From: Nitrospirota bacterium
GTDB lineage: Bacteria; Nitrospirota; Nitrospiria; Nitrospirales; NS-4
Assembly (NCBI GenBank): GCA_005877565.1
Contig: VBOK01000092.1
Coordinates: forward strand, 1-13,726
Length of the DNA stretch: 13,726 bases
Direction: 5' to 3'
A program made the translations under genes and the position numbers. Of this stretch, positions 6,140 to 13,726 are shown in pieces. Positions within the stretch are counted from its first letter, which is position 1; each line of letters opens with the position of its first letter. The notes beneath the pieces are model-generated. The model worked only from the letters and a program-made list of their open reading frames with translations. It was not told the origin of the DNA and did not search any database.

Positions 6140-7108
6140 ATGGTCAAGTTGACCCACAGGCTGAGCGTTGCCGGGTTGGTTCTTCTGCTTCTGGCGGTCG
6201 GCAGTGTGACGGCGGCAAGCGATCCTGGCGACGAGGGAATCGTCGCCCGGGTAAACGGAGTCGTCATCACGAAGGGGGACGTTCGCATCCATGTGGAAAT
6301 GTATGAGCGTGCCCACCCGGGGCTGCCGCCCGGGAAAGCGAGGGATGCCCGCGCCAGGACAGCATTGCAGACCTTGATAGCTAACGTGTTGCAAGAGCAG
6401 TTGGCCCGCGAGATGGGCATCAGCATCTCGGACGAGGAAGTGGAGGCCGCCGTCAAAGAAAGACAGGGAAAGACCGATGACGCCTCCTTCGCCGCCATGC
6501 TGGCATTCACCGGGGGGAACCCCGCCAAGCTGCGCTACGACATTCGGAAGGGCAGCCTCGAAATGAAAGTGCGAAAGCGGCTCATGGAGGCTGTTCTCGT
6601 AACCCAGAGCGATCTGAAAGCTCAATTCGAGCAGGAAAAGTATACGCTCTTTCCTGAACAGGTGAAAGCCCGCCAGATCATCGTGCTGACGCCCGATCTG
6701 GCTGATCGGTTGTATCGCCAACTCAAAGAAGGGGCCGACTTCGCGAGGCTGGCCGAAAGCACGTCAACCGATCTGTCGCGGACCAAGGGAGGCGACTTGG
6801 GCTGGGTGACCCCAGGTATAAACTATGCTCCCTGGGACGACATTGTGTTTAAGCTGAAACCGGGAGAGATCAGCCAGCCATTTCGTTCCCCTCACGGCTA
6901 CCACATTGTCCTGGTGGAGGAACACCGAGCAGCGGGCTGGGGTCGCCCGGAAGACAAACGAGATCTCTTGGACGAGCTCATCAGGGGCATGCGCAGCAAC
7001 ACAGAATATAACCGCCGGATCGAAGAAGCCAGAAAGCGCGCGACGATCTGGATCGCCGACCGGATTGACTTGGATGCGCCGGTCGCCAGTCCCTCAACGA
7101 GCCGATGA
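6140..7108 (+). CDS. Periplasmic SurA/PrsA-like peptidyl-prolyl cis-trans isomerase (parvulin)
   Basis: A 322-residue exported foldase. A signal peptide covers about 1-24 (basic start, leucine-rich core, cleavage near VTA-AS), with no lipobox. Residues about 30-174 form the helical SurA-type chaperone region, beginning VARVNGVVITKGDV. The parvulin rotamase domain spans about 175-262, with KARQIIV at its start, the signature GGDLGWV at 217-223 and the typical end SPHGYHIVLVEE. A charged helical tail follows. ATG 6140 is chosen because it begins the signal peptide; the in-frame TTG at 6104 lies in the preceding terminator. The ribosome-binding site is weak (GAACGAGG). It should isomerise Xaa-Pro bonds and chaperone secreted or outer-membrane proteins. 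It appears to head a long operon, 12 bases before the next gene, so its clients may be products of that operon. Confidence 0.93.
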   Translation: MVKLTHRLSVAGLVLLLLAVGSVTAASDPGDEGIVARVNGVVITKGDVRIHVEMYERAHPGLPPGKARDARARTALQTLIANVLQEQLAREMGISISDEEVEAAVKERQGKTDDASFAAMLAFTGGNPAKLRYDIRKGSLEMKVRKRLMEAVLVTQSDLKAQFEQEKYTLFPEQVKARQIIVLTPDLADRLYRQLKEGADFARLAESTSTDLSRTKGGDLGWVTPGINYAPWDDIVFKLKPGEISQPFRSPHGYHIVLVEEHRAAGWGRPEDKRDLLDELIRGMRSNTEYNRRIEEARKRATIWIADRIDLDAPVASPSTSR

Positions 7109-7120
7109 AGGGGGAGAGCG

Positions 7121-7878
7121 ATGAACAAGAAGGACCTGTATCTGGGACTCAGCCTGCTGCTCTGCGGAATGCTGGGCAGTTCCTGTGCGCAGCGTGAAAC
7201 TCCTCCAGCCCCGAAGAATCTGCTGGAGACGCCGAGAACAAGCCCGACGCGGCAGGTGCGACCGCGGCTGCACATCAGGCCCACCAGATGGCCCAGAACC
7301 AGCCCTCTTCCTCTGCCGACCAAGGCGCTGAGGCAAATGGTGCAGCCCAGCCGCTCGACCCTCTCGAAGAACGAACTCTCCTCCGGCACATCATCAATAG
7401 CACAGCCTTGGAACGATTAAAGTTGCAAGAAGCACAGAGGTTGGGACTCAGCGTCACCATCCAGGCGATTGACGAGCAGGTCAGGCTTATCGAGCAGCAC
7501 AGCGAGCAACAGATGGGGGGGCGTGAGGGGTTCGAGCAGGAGCTGCGACGCGGCCACACGACACTCGCCGAATGGCGCACGGAGTTACGCCAGCAGTTGC
7601 TCATCCAGCAGTTGGAGGCCAGCCGGCGAAAAATCTTGCCGGTGGGTGACGAGGAGATCACCCTATACTGGGAGAAGAACCGGAAAAAGCTCTCTTCATT
7701 CTGGCACACGGACAGGCTTGACCAGGCGCGGGATCGAGTCCGAGAGCTTATCCAGCAAGAGCGCTGGGTTACAGCGAGGACGGACTGGGAACTGGCGCTG
7801 GTCAACGGGGCGAAGATTTGGGTGGATCGCGACGTCCGCCAGCTCTTCCTGACCGTTCCGGTCGATCATACCCACTAG
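7121..7878 (+). CDS. Frameshifted lipoprotein with SurA N-like domain, lacking the isomerase domain
   Basis: Translation starts at ATG 7121 behind AGGGGGAG. It begins with a lipoprotein-type signal: hydrophobic LYLGLSLLLCGMLGSS, then Cys22 in a relaxed lipobox. The matching downstream frame is -1 relative to this one and is open from 7198 to the stop at 7876-7878. The best junction is the C-run at 7209-7212: one extra C would give a 252-residue protein that passes from the signal into an Ala/Gln/Pro/Glu-rich linker and then a helical domain. That domain (LLRHIINSTALERLKLQEAQ onward) resembles the SurA/PrsA chaperone region of the preceding gene, including EEITLYWEKNRKKL. It then runs straight into a C-terminal helix like that of its neighbour (KIWVDRDVRQL versus TIWIADRIDL), with no parvulin domain between. 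It may be an outer-membrane-tethered chaperone partner. A sequencing error, real inactivation and recoding cannot be told apart here; no good slippery heptamer is present. Confidence 0.75.
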
Positions 7879-7910
7879 CCATGGGCTCCTCCGGGAGAAG
7901 GCAGGCGCTC

Positions 7911-9755
7911 ATGCGGCTGATCTGTAGGCGCATGCTCCAGATGTGCGCCGTGCTTGGCTTCCTGGCGGCCGCTGGCACAGGTGGGCAGGCCGAGATCCCT
8001 CCCTCTGCAGAGCCTCTTGGCTCTCAGGTCACAGCGGCATCGGACTGCGGCTATTTTGCGCCCGTCCTGTCGGGCGACGGGCAGTGGATCGCGGCGGCCA
8101 CCGATTGTCCGGAATCAGACAGCCCACCCATCCGCCATGTGGTGCGCATTCACCGGGCTTCGCGACGCGCCGAGGCGGTGACCCCACCTGGAGTCTTCTC
8201 GGCCTCGCCCAGCATCAGCGCCGATGGACAGCGGCTGGTGTTTCTGGGCGATGGGGATCTCATTCCAGGACAAAACCCGAATCATGTCCTCCAAGTCTTT
8301 CTCTATGACGCTAGAGACCTCCGCTACACCCAGCTCACGCACTTTCAAAGTGCGACGGAGAACCAGTTTATCCTGAAGCTTCAGATCTCGGGCAATGGGG
8401 ACAGCGTGATCCTCACGTCTGACGCCGACTTCGTTCCCGGACAGAACGAGGATGGGAACGAGGAGGTCTTTGTGTTCGACCTCCGAACCGACCGGGTGAT
8501 CCAAATCACCCACACCACGCCGCCGGCCCGTCATCACTGGTCGGTGATCAGCCATGATGGACAGACCGTGCTGTTCGTCGAGAATCTCAAGCCTCAGTTC
8601 CTAGGAGGGGGAACGACCCTGTATGCCTGGACTCGTCAGACTGGAGAGATTCGCCTGCAGATTGACTCTCACTTCAACGTCATCTCAGGAATCTTTGACT
8701 CGCTGGTATTGGCCGGCCAGGGGCACCGGGCAGCTTTCGTTTCCCGTCTGGATTTCCTTGGAGAAAATCCGGATCTGAATTCCGAGGTCTATACCGTGGA
8801 CATACCGAGCGGGACCTTGCGACAAGTCACCCATTCCTCCACCTGCTTGAATCTGCTTCCCACGCTGTCTGCCGATGGAAGGTGGCTGGTCTTTGTGTCG
8901 AATTGTGAATTCGATGCGCTGAATGAGGACGGATCTGGCAACCTGTTCGCCATGCGCCTGGATACCGGCGAGGTCATTCAGCTCACCCACACTGGGCCTG
9001 GATTGGTGGGCTTTGAGCTGCTGTCTGTGGATCTGGCCGGACGTACCGTGGCCTTCGCGGTTGCGGGCAACCTGCCGGGTAAGGTGATGAGAAGCCCGCA
9101 GGTGTTCACTACCAAACTGCCTGCGCGAAAGGACGAGCCGATTGCTCCGCCGCGATTCGTTGAAGCCGAGGACATCTCAGGGCTGGTGGTCAGCGCACAC
9201 GATCCCGCCGTGATGTACTTGACGACGAAGCGTTGGGGCATCCTGAAGAGCACCGACGTAGGCCGGTCCTGGAAGCTTTCGTCCTACCGCATGGGAAGCG
9301 AGATGGTGACCTGTCTAGTCGAAGATCGTGCCCAGCGCGGCGTCTTATACGCGGGCACCGCGAATGCCGGGCTGTACAGAACGGCTGATGGCGGAGAGTA
9401 CTGGTTTCCTGTCAAGGGTCTTTCAAGCCGCCGGATTCTGAGTCTCGCCATCGATCCTGTCATCCCTGGCAAGATGTCTGTCCGGACGCCAGACGGACTG
9501 TTTTGGTCTGCCGACCATGGGTCCAGATGGGAGCTGGCGAGTGACCAGCGCGTTGCCAACTCTGAAATGCCCCAGGTGATTCCCACCAGTCAGGCAGACC
9601 GGCTGTTAGACCCCTCTCACCCTTCGGTGCTTGTCGCAAGGTCGGACACGAGGGGTCTGATGCTTTCGCGGGATGGAGGAGAGCACTGGGAATCGCTAAG
9701 GATTCAGGCTCCGTCGAAAAAAGGGCTTGAATCAGTCCTGAAGCGTCCTGAATAG
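7911..9755 (+). CDS. Exported double beta-propeller protein (PD40/TolB-like plus Asp-box repeats)
   Basis: A 614-residue exported protein. ATG 7911 is chosen because it starts a signal peptide (RRMLQMCAVLGFLAAAG, cleavage near GQA-EI, residue 27); the upstream in-frame ATG at 7881 lacks a ribosome-binding site and would bury it. Residues about 35-390 contain TolB/PD40-like blades, each with an S-x-DG-x-x-L/V-x-F strand and later Q-I/V/L-T-H, for example SADGQRLVFLGDGD and SADGRWLVFVSNCEF. Residues about 400-605 carry four Asp-box motifs (S/T-x-D-x-G-x-x-W) at about 447, 491, 533 and 586, as in BNR/sortilin-type propellers. No catalytic glycosidase residues were identified, so a binding or scaffold role is more likely. 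It lies 32 bases after the lipoprotein gene and just before the ABC genes, in line with co-expression. Its ligand is unknown. Confidence 0.85.
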   Translation: MRLICRRMLQMCAVLGFLAAAGTGGQAEIPPSAEPLGSQVTAASDCGYFAPVLSGDGQWIAAATDCPESDSPPIRHVVRIHRASRRAEAVTPPGVFSASPSISADGQRLVFLGDGDLIPGQNPNHVLQVFLYDARDLRYTQLTHFQSATENQFILKLQISGNGDSVILTSDADFVPGQNEDGNEEVFVFDLRTDRVIQITHTTPPARHHWSVISHDGQTVLFVENLKPQFLGGGTTLYAWTRQTGEIRLQIDSHFNVISGIFDSLVLAGQGHRAAFVSRLDFLGENPDLNSEVYTVDIPSGTLRQVTHSSTCLNLLPTLSADGRWLVFVSNCEFDALNEDGSGNLFAMRLDTGEVIQLTHTGPGLVGFELLSVDLAGRTVAFAVAGNLPGKVMRSPQVFTTKLPARKDEPIAPPRFVEAEDISGLVVSAHDPAVMYLTTKRWGILKSTDVGRSWKLSSYRMGSEMVTCLVEDRAQRGVLYAGTANAGLYRTADGGEYWFPVKGLSSRRILSLAIDPVIPGKMSVRTPDGLFWSADHGSRWELASDQRVANSEMPQVIPTSQADRLLDPSHPSVLVARSDTRGLMLSRDGGEHWESLRIQAPSKKGLESVLKRPE

Positions 9756-9799
9756 GTGAGCGCATGAAGCCAGCGGGGACCCAATGGGAAAGTGACTTC

Positions 9800-10771
9800 A
9801 TGATCGAGGTCAAAGACCTCACAAAGAGCTACGGCCACGTGCTCGCCAATGACCGCATTAGCTTTTCAGTACAAAGGGGCGAGATCGTCGGCCTGTTGGG
9901 TCCCAATGGGGCAGGGAAAACCACGGTGATGCGGATCCTCACAGGGTGCCTGCCTGCCACGAGTGGGACTGCGTCGGTGGGCGGCTATGAGTTGGGCACG
10001 CATGCCACAAAGGCCAAGCGACAGATCGGATACCTGCCGGAATTCATACCTCTTTACCCAGACATGACCGTCACAGAATACCTGAATTTTCTGGGTGCGT
10101 TGCGTGACTTACGGGGGCTGGCTCTTCGTGCGGCGAGAGAAGGCGTGATCGAACGTTGCGGACTCGGCGAGATGCGCCGCCGCTTGGTCAAAAACCTCTC
10201 CAAGGGCTATCAGCAGCGGCTGGGACTAGCGCAGGCACTGATCCATAACCCAGCGGTCTTGATCTTAGATGAGCCAACCTCGGGATTGGATCCTCGCCAG
10301 ACCCATGAAATGCGTCAGTTGATCAGCAAGTTGGCTGGTCTCCATACGATCTTGCTGAGCACACACATCCTGCCGGAAGCCACCGTACTCTGTCAGCGCG
10401 TGATCATCATGCACAAGGGGCGGATCGCCGCGGTGGATGAGCAAGAGCGGTTAGCCGCCCGGTTACGCAAATCGGAGAAGCTCACACTGCGGCTCCGACA
10501 CCCGCCGCCAGACATCGTCAATGAACTCAAGTCAATTCCTGGAGTGATCGGGATCTATTCGGACTCAGATTGGGGGCAGGGACGACCCGGCGGCCCCGGC
10601 GAGCGGCGCTGGATCGTGGAATGTGAGCTAGGGAAGGATCTGGCCGAGGAGATTGCGCGGCAGGCCGTGCAGCGCTCGTGGGGGTTGGCGGAGCTGACGC
10701 CGCTCTCGTTGAGTCTGGAAGAAGTCTTCCTGAATCTGACGGGCTCGGACACCGTAGAGGCGCCGTCATGA
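9800..10771 (+). CDS. gldA: ABC transporter ATP-binding protein, GldA type
   Basis: A 323-residue ATPase starting MIEVKDLTKSYG. Walker A is GPNGAGKT at 34-41, Walker B is VLILDEP with Asp157 and Glu158, the D-loop is SGLDP, and the switch His is His189 (STHIL). The ABC signature is LSKGY at 133-137 rather than LSGGQ, as is common in this ABC-2 subfamily. The region beyond about 210 is the accessory domain seen in GldA/CcmA-like ATPases. An in-frame ATG at 9764, preceded by AGGTGA, would add 12 residues and cannot be ruled out. The shorter form matches the usual family start and has GGGAAAG upstream. It powers the permease encoded next, whose ATG overlaps its stop (ATGA), so the pair is translationally coupled. 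The symbol reflects the GldA-F-G gene order, not proof of gliding. A NosF-like role is an alternative. Confidence 0.9.
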   Translation: MIEVKDLTKSYGHVLANDRISFSVQRGEIVGLLGPNGAGKTTVMRILTGCLPATSGTASVGGYELGTHATKAKRQIGYLPEFIPLYPDMTVTEYLNFLGALRDLRGLALRAAREGVIERCGLGEMRRRLVKNLSKGYQQRLGLAQALIHNPAVLILDEPTSGLDPRQTHEMRQLISKLAGLHTILLSTHILPEATVLCQRVIIMHKGRIAAVDEQERLAARLRKSEKLTLRLRHPPPDIVNELKSIPGVIGIYSDSDWGQGRPGGPGERRWIVECELGKDLAEEIARQAVQRSWGLAELTPLSLSLEEVFLNLTGSDTVEAPS

Positions 10772-11538
10772 GAGCGCTCTGGATCATAGCCCGGCGTGAA
10801 CTCTGGAGCTACCTCACCTCGCCGGTGGCCTATGTGGTGTCCGGCATTTTCCTCGCGGTCATCGGGTTTCTCTTCTACGGTGTGGCCAAAATCGCGAGTG
10901 AACGGAGCATGCAGCTTCTCCAGTACCAGGGGATGGTCCCGGCCTTCAACGTGGTCCAACTGGTGTTCCGTCCCATGTTTCACAACATGGGGCTGGTCTT
11001 GGTCTTTGTCGTTCCTCTTTTGACGATGCGGCTCTTTGCCGAAGAGCGGCGGCAGCGCACGTACGATCTGCTCTTCAGCGCGCCGATTCCGGTCATGAGC
11101 ATCGTGGGCGGCAAGTTCCTGGCGGCGGTGATCATCTACACGGGCCTGCTTGCGCTGACCGTGGTGCTGCCGGCGATGCTGGCCCAATTTGCGACCTTTC
11201 CGTGGACCGCGCTGGCGTCGGCCTACCTGGGCTTGTGGCTGCTGGGCTTGGTGTTTATCGCCGTCGGGCTGTTCGCCTCGGCCCTGACCGAGTACCAAAT
11301 CGTGGCGGGCTTTATCGGCGTCGGGATCCTCTTAGCGCTTTGGGTGATAGGGCTTATCACTCCAGATCCCGAGATGACGACCCTGGCGGTAATCCAGAAG
11401 AGGATCGCCCTGGCTCCTCACTTTGATGGGCTCGTCCAGGGATTGATCAGCACGACCTCGATCGTCTTCTTTGTGAGTTTTACGATCCTCTGGCTCACCC
11501 TGGCCTATCGGGTGGTGGAGGCCAACCGATGGCGATAA
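10768..11538 (+). CDS. gldF: ABC-2 type transporter permease, GldF type
   Basis: A 256-residue integral membrane protein with about six hydrophobic segments (near 19-40, 74-90, 112-139, 150-175, 180-200 and 228-248). After the second segment it has the ABC-2 hallmark LTMRLFAEERRQRTYDLLFSAP, the cytoplasmic coupling helix that contacts the ATPase. It starts at the ATG sharing ATGA with the ATPase stop. Its 3' end overlaps the next start by 10 bases, so ATPase, permease and auxiliary protein should be made in matched amounts. The GldF assignment rests on family features and on the adjacent GldG and DUF4340 genes. The transported substrate is unknown; ABC-2 permeases of this size usually export. 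Confidence 0.9.
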   Translation: MRALWIIARRELWSYLTSPVAYVVSGIFLAVIGFLFYGVAKIASERSMQLLQYQGMVPAFNVVQLVFRPMFHNMGLVLVFVVPLLTMRLFAEERRQRTYDLLFSAPIPVMSIVGGKFLAAVIIYTGLLALTVVLPAMLAQFATFPWTALASAYLGLWLLGLVFIAVGLFASALTEYQIVAGFIGVGILLALWVIGLITPDPEMTTLAVIQKRIALAPHFDGLVQGLISTTSIVFFVSFTILWLTLAYRVVEANRWR

Positions 11539-12809
11539 AGCTGCTGACATTCCTGCGGGGCCGCGGACGACTGGGAAGCTGGCCGAAGGCGATCCGTGGA
11601 GCCAACAGCATGGTCATCATCGGCCTGGTAGCCGCCGTCTTGATCGTGGTGAATGCGCTGGCGGCCTATCGGGAAGCCCGCTGGGATTGGTCTGAGACGC
11701 GTCGGTTCACGCTGGCGCCGCAAACGCTTGACCTGCTGAAACAACTTACTCAGGAGGTCACGATCTACGCGTTCGTCCAAAAAGGCAGTGATGAAGACCG
11801 GCTTGGGACAGACCTGCTCGAAACCTACCGTGCCCAATCGCCGAAGATCCGCTATCACGTGCTTGATCCAGATCAGCACCCTGCCCAAGCCAAAGAATTT
11901 GGGGTGAATCAGTACGGGACTCTGGTCGTGACGACAGCGAAAGGTCGGCAGGCGCGCGGCACCGCGATCACTGAATCCGAGGTCACAGGAGCCCTCCTCC
12001 GGGCCCTGCGGGAACGCGGCCAGGCCGTCTATTTTCTGGAAGGCCATGGGGAGCACGAGCTAAACGACAGTGGCAAGGAGGGCTATTCCCAGCTTCGCGC
12101 CATTCTTGAGCAAGAAGGGTATACTCCAAAATTGGCCCGGCTCCTCAGTGGTGAACCGATCCCGGCCGATGCGGCGACAGTGGTGATTGCCGGGCCCAAG
12201 ATCCCTCTCCGGGCGGCTGAGGCAGAGAGTCTCAAACAGTTCCTCGACCGAGGTGGTCGGCTCGCGGTCTTAGCCGATCCCCACATCGACACGGGACTTG
12301 AGCCGTTATTAGCGCGCTGGGGCGTCACCCTTGGCCCCGGAGTAATCGTGGACCAGGAAGGCCGCACGTTTGGCGGCTCCTATACGTTGCCGCTGATCAC
12401 AACCTACTCGGTGCATGAGATCGTGCGCGAATTGAAGCTCCCGACGTTGTTCCCAGAGGCGAGGCCATTGTTCCTGAACCTCCAATCCCCGACCACTGGC
12501 CTGATTTCCCTGGCGCAGACCAGCGATCAGAGCTGGGCTGAGTTAGATATGCAAGTGCGCCCGCCCGATTTTCTGAGTAACGTGTATTTTAACTTCTCGG
12601 GGAATCGCGATCTGTTCTTGAATATGCTCAACTGGCTCATGCAAGGACTGGATTCGTATACGATCCGTCCGCAGCCAGTCAATGTCAGCCCGATCATTCT
12701 TTCCGAGCAACAGGCGCGTGCGCTCTTCGTCGTTCCAGTCGTCGCGGTCCCGCTCTTGATCACCGTTACGGGTTGGGGAATCTGGCGATATCGGCGGATG
12801 CGGGTCTGA
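11529..12809 (+). CDS. gldG: GldG-type ABC transporter auxiliary protein
   Basis: A 426-residue membrane-anchored protein. A transmembrane segment at about 28-47 is followed by a large extracytoplasmic region and a second transmembrane segment near 403-421 with a basic tail (WRYRRMRV). The soluble part shows features of the GldG/ABC_transp_aux family: RRFTLAPQTLDLLKQL near the start, then VYFLEGHGEHEL, VVIAGPKIPL and the stretch LADPHIDTGLEPLLARWGVTL. It begins inside the permease gene behind GGAGG at 11517-11521. In Flavobacterium, GldA, GldF and GldG are described as an ABC transporter needed for gliding; homologues in non-gliding bacteria have no settled function. The overlap with the permease supports assembly in one complex, with this subunit on the outer face of the inner membrane. 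Confidence 0.9.
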   Translation: MAIKLLTFLRGRGRLGSWPKAIRGANSMVIIGLVAAVLIVVNALAAYREARWDWSETRRFTLAPQTLDLLKQLTQEVTIYAFVQKGSDEDRLGTDLLETYRAQSPKIRYHVLDPDQHPAQAKEFGVNQYGTLVVTTAKGRQARGTAITESEVTGALLRALRERGQAVYFLEGHGEHELNDSGKEGYSQLRAILEQEGYTPKLARLLSGEPIPADAATVVIAGPKIPLRAAEAESLKQFLDRGGRLAVLADPHIDTGLEPLLARWGVTLGPGVIVDQEGRTFGGSYTLPLITTYSVHEIVRELKLPTLFPEARPLFLNLQSPTTGLISLAQTSDQSWAELDMQVRPPDFLSNVYFNFSGNRDLFLNMLNWLMQGLDSYTIRPQPVNVSPIILSEQQARALFVVPVVAVPLLITVTGWGIWRYRRMRV

Positions 12810-12818
12810 GTCGGTCAG

Positions 12819-13726
12819 GTGCTGAAGCCACTCCTTCCCACCCTTGGTCTAAGCCTTCTCCTGGTTATTCTATGGCTGTACTGGGACCAGGTCCGCACAT
12901 TGAGTGTGAAGGCCGCCAGTCAAGCTAACGAGACGTCGCAAGCAAAGACCGCCCTGACCTTCGAGCCAGCTAATGTAAAGGCTTTTCGGTTCCGAAACGG
13001 CCAGAAGTTACTGATCTCTGCGAGAATGAACGAAGATCGCACCTGGCTACTAGAGATACCGTTCCAGGCTCCGGCAGACGCGTATGCGGTTGACCGGGCT
13101 CTGAACATTTTGAGCAGTGTGACGATGTCACGTCCGGTGGCGAGTGAAGCAACAAACCTCGAAGACTTTGGGCTACACGAGCCTGAAATTAGCATAGAGA
13201 TTGAAGAGGGCGCCGATCGTCGGTGGCTCGCTGTCGGCAAAGCCGCTCCTTTGGGAAAGACCTTCTACGCGCAGAGCTCACAGAACGAACAGATTGTGCT
13301 CATCCCTCAGAAGGAGATTCTGCGGCTCCCGCAGAGCCCCAGCGAACTGCTGGATCTGCGTGTAGTCCCCCTTGTGCAGGATCCGTTGCATACCATCGAA
13401 GTGAGACAAGGCACATTGTCAATTCATCTTCAGGCAAGCAGCGACGGGGGGTGGACGATTCAATCACCCGTTCGTGCCGCAGTAGACCGAAGCGTGATGG
13501 TCGAGTGGCTCGACAGACTTACGGGGCTCAGAGCCAGCAAGGTGTCTCCGACGGAAGGACGTGAAGCAAGCAGCAGTCGAGCTTCCAGTGTCGGGTCAAT
13601 TATCTTGACGGCCGGCTATGTGAGCCAGTCGGTGGAATTCTTTCGAGCCGGCTCCAGGATGCTCGCCCGTCGGTCCGATCAACCAAACCTCCAATACGAA
13701 TTAGCAGACCAAAGCATCGCTCTGCT
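12819..13726 (+). CDS. DUF4340 domain protein, 3' end beyond the window
   Basis: An open frame of 302 codons runs off the right edge. It begins at GTG 12819, nine bases after the gldG stop, with no in-frame ATG before residue 70. The N-terminus is a single membrane anchor (LKPLLPTLGLSLLLVILWLY). Then come FEPANVKAFRFRNGQKLL, a DAYAVDRALNILSSV segment, and NLEDFGLHEPEISIEI followed by WLAVGKAAPLGKTFYAQ. These are characteristic of DUF4340: a strand on the redox-neutral theme x-v-x-i-G, then the Phe-Tyr-Ala segment, then a second similar module starting near WTIQSPVRAAVDRS. DUF4340 proteins commonly follow GldG-type genes, so a role as a second extracytoplasmic subunit of the same complex is likely. 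Function is otherwise unknown. The ribosome-binding site is weak, which suggests translational coupling to gldG. Confidence 0.85.
   Translation, partial: MLKPLLPTLGLSLLLVILWLYWDQVRTLSVKAASQANETSQAKTALTFEPANVKAFRFRNGQKLLISARMNEDRTWLLEIPFQAPADAYAVDRALNILSSVTMSRPVASEATNLEDFGLHEPEISIEIEEGADRRWLAVGKAAPLGKTFYAQSSQNEQIVLIPQKEILRLPQSPSELLDLRVVPLVQDPLHTIEVRQGTLSIHLQASSDGGWTIQSPVRAAVDRSVMVEWLDRLTGLRASKVSPTEGREASSSRASSVGSIILTAGYVSQSVEFFRAGSRMLARRSDQPNLQYELADQSIAL

Noticed and set aside
5815..6528. Minus-strand 237-codon frame
   Set aside because: It crosses two real genes and the terminator between them and has no family features.
10555..11298. Minus-strand 247-codon frame antisense to the permease
   Set aside because: Gln/His/Arg-rich shadow of membrane-protein codons on the other strand; the permease is well supported.
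13223..13564. Plus-strand 113-codon frame near the right edge
   Set aside because: It overlaps the DUF4340 gene out of frame and has shadow-type composition; the DUF4340 frame is open throughout.

Overview
The window reads as a chromosomal segment of a Gram-negative bacterium of moderate to high GC. Signal peptides, a lipoprotein signal, a parvulin-type periplasmic foldase and multi-PAS sensor kinases would fit Nitrospirota, NC10 or Rokubacteria-like groups. That placement is an impression from gene content, not a phylogenetic result. No RNA gene, CRISPR array or intact mobile element was found.

Region 1 (1-653) is GC-rich. It holds a small VOC/glyoxalase-fold gene with a candidate promoter. 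Facing it, ending one base after the VOC stop, is a 45-codon remnant on the minus strand that looks like the C-terminus of a protein-L-isoaspartate methyltransferase. The remnant stops abruptly near 653, where the DNA becomes AT-richer, so this is a recombination, transfer or assembly boundary. Region 2 (654-883) is non-coding and carries a long inverted repeat.

Region 3 (884-3798) is a two-component pair: a membrane-anchored kinase with three PAS domains and a HisKA_3/HATPase core, and a NarL/FixJ-type response regulator. The two genes overlap by ATGA. Region 4 (3799-4203) is a 405-base non-coding stretch with three 24-bp direct repeats, hairpins that exclude each other (one looks like a terminator), a second stem-loop and an 18-bp dyad.

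Region 5 (4204-6018) encodes a large exported protein with an N-terminal type 1 copper (cupredoxin) domain and a C-terminal YVTN/propeller-like domain. A strong intrinsic terminator follows it.

Region 6 (6140 to the window end) looks like one long operon. In order it encodes a SurA/PrsA-like peptidyl-prolyl isomerase; a lipoprotein related to it that lacks the isomerase domain and carries a one-base frameshift; an exported protein combining TolB-like and Asp-box propeller repeats; an ABC ATPase (GldA type); an ABC-2 permease (GldF type); a GldG-type auxiliary protein; and a DUF4340 protein cut by the window edge. GldA/F/G plus DUF4340 is a recognised module, first named from gliding motility in Bacteroidetes and also present in non-gliding bacteria, where its role is unclear. 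Its tight linkage here to two foldase-like proteins and a double-propeller protein suggests an envelope assembly or export system, and is the most interesting feature of the window.
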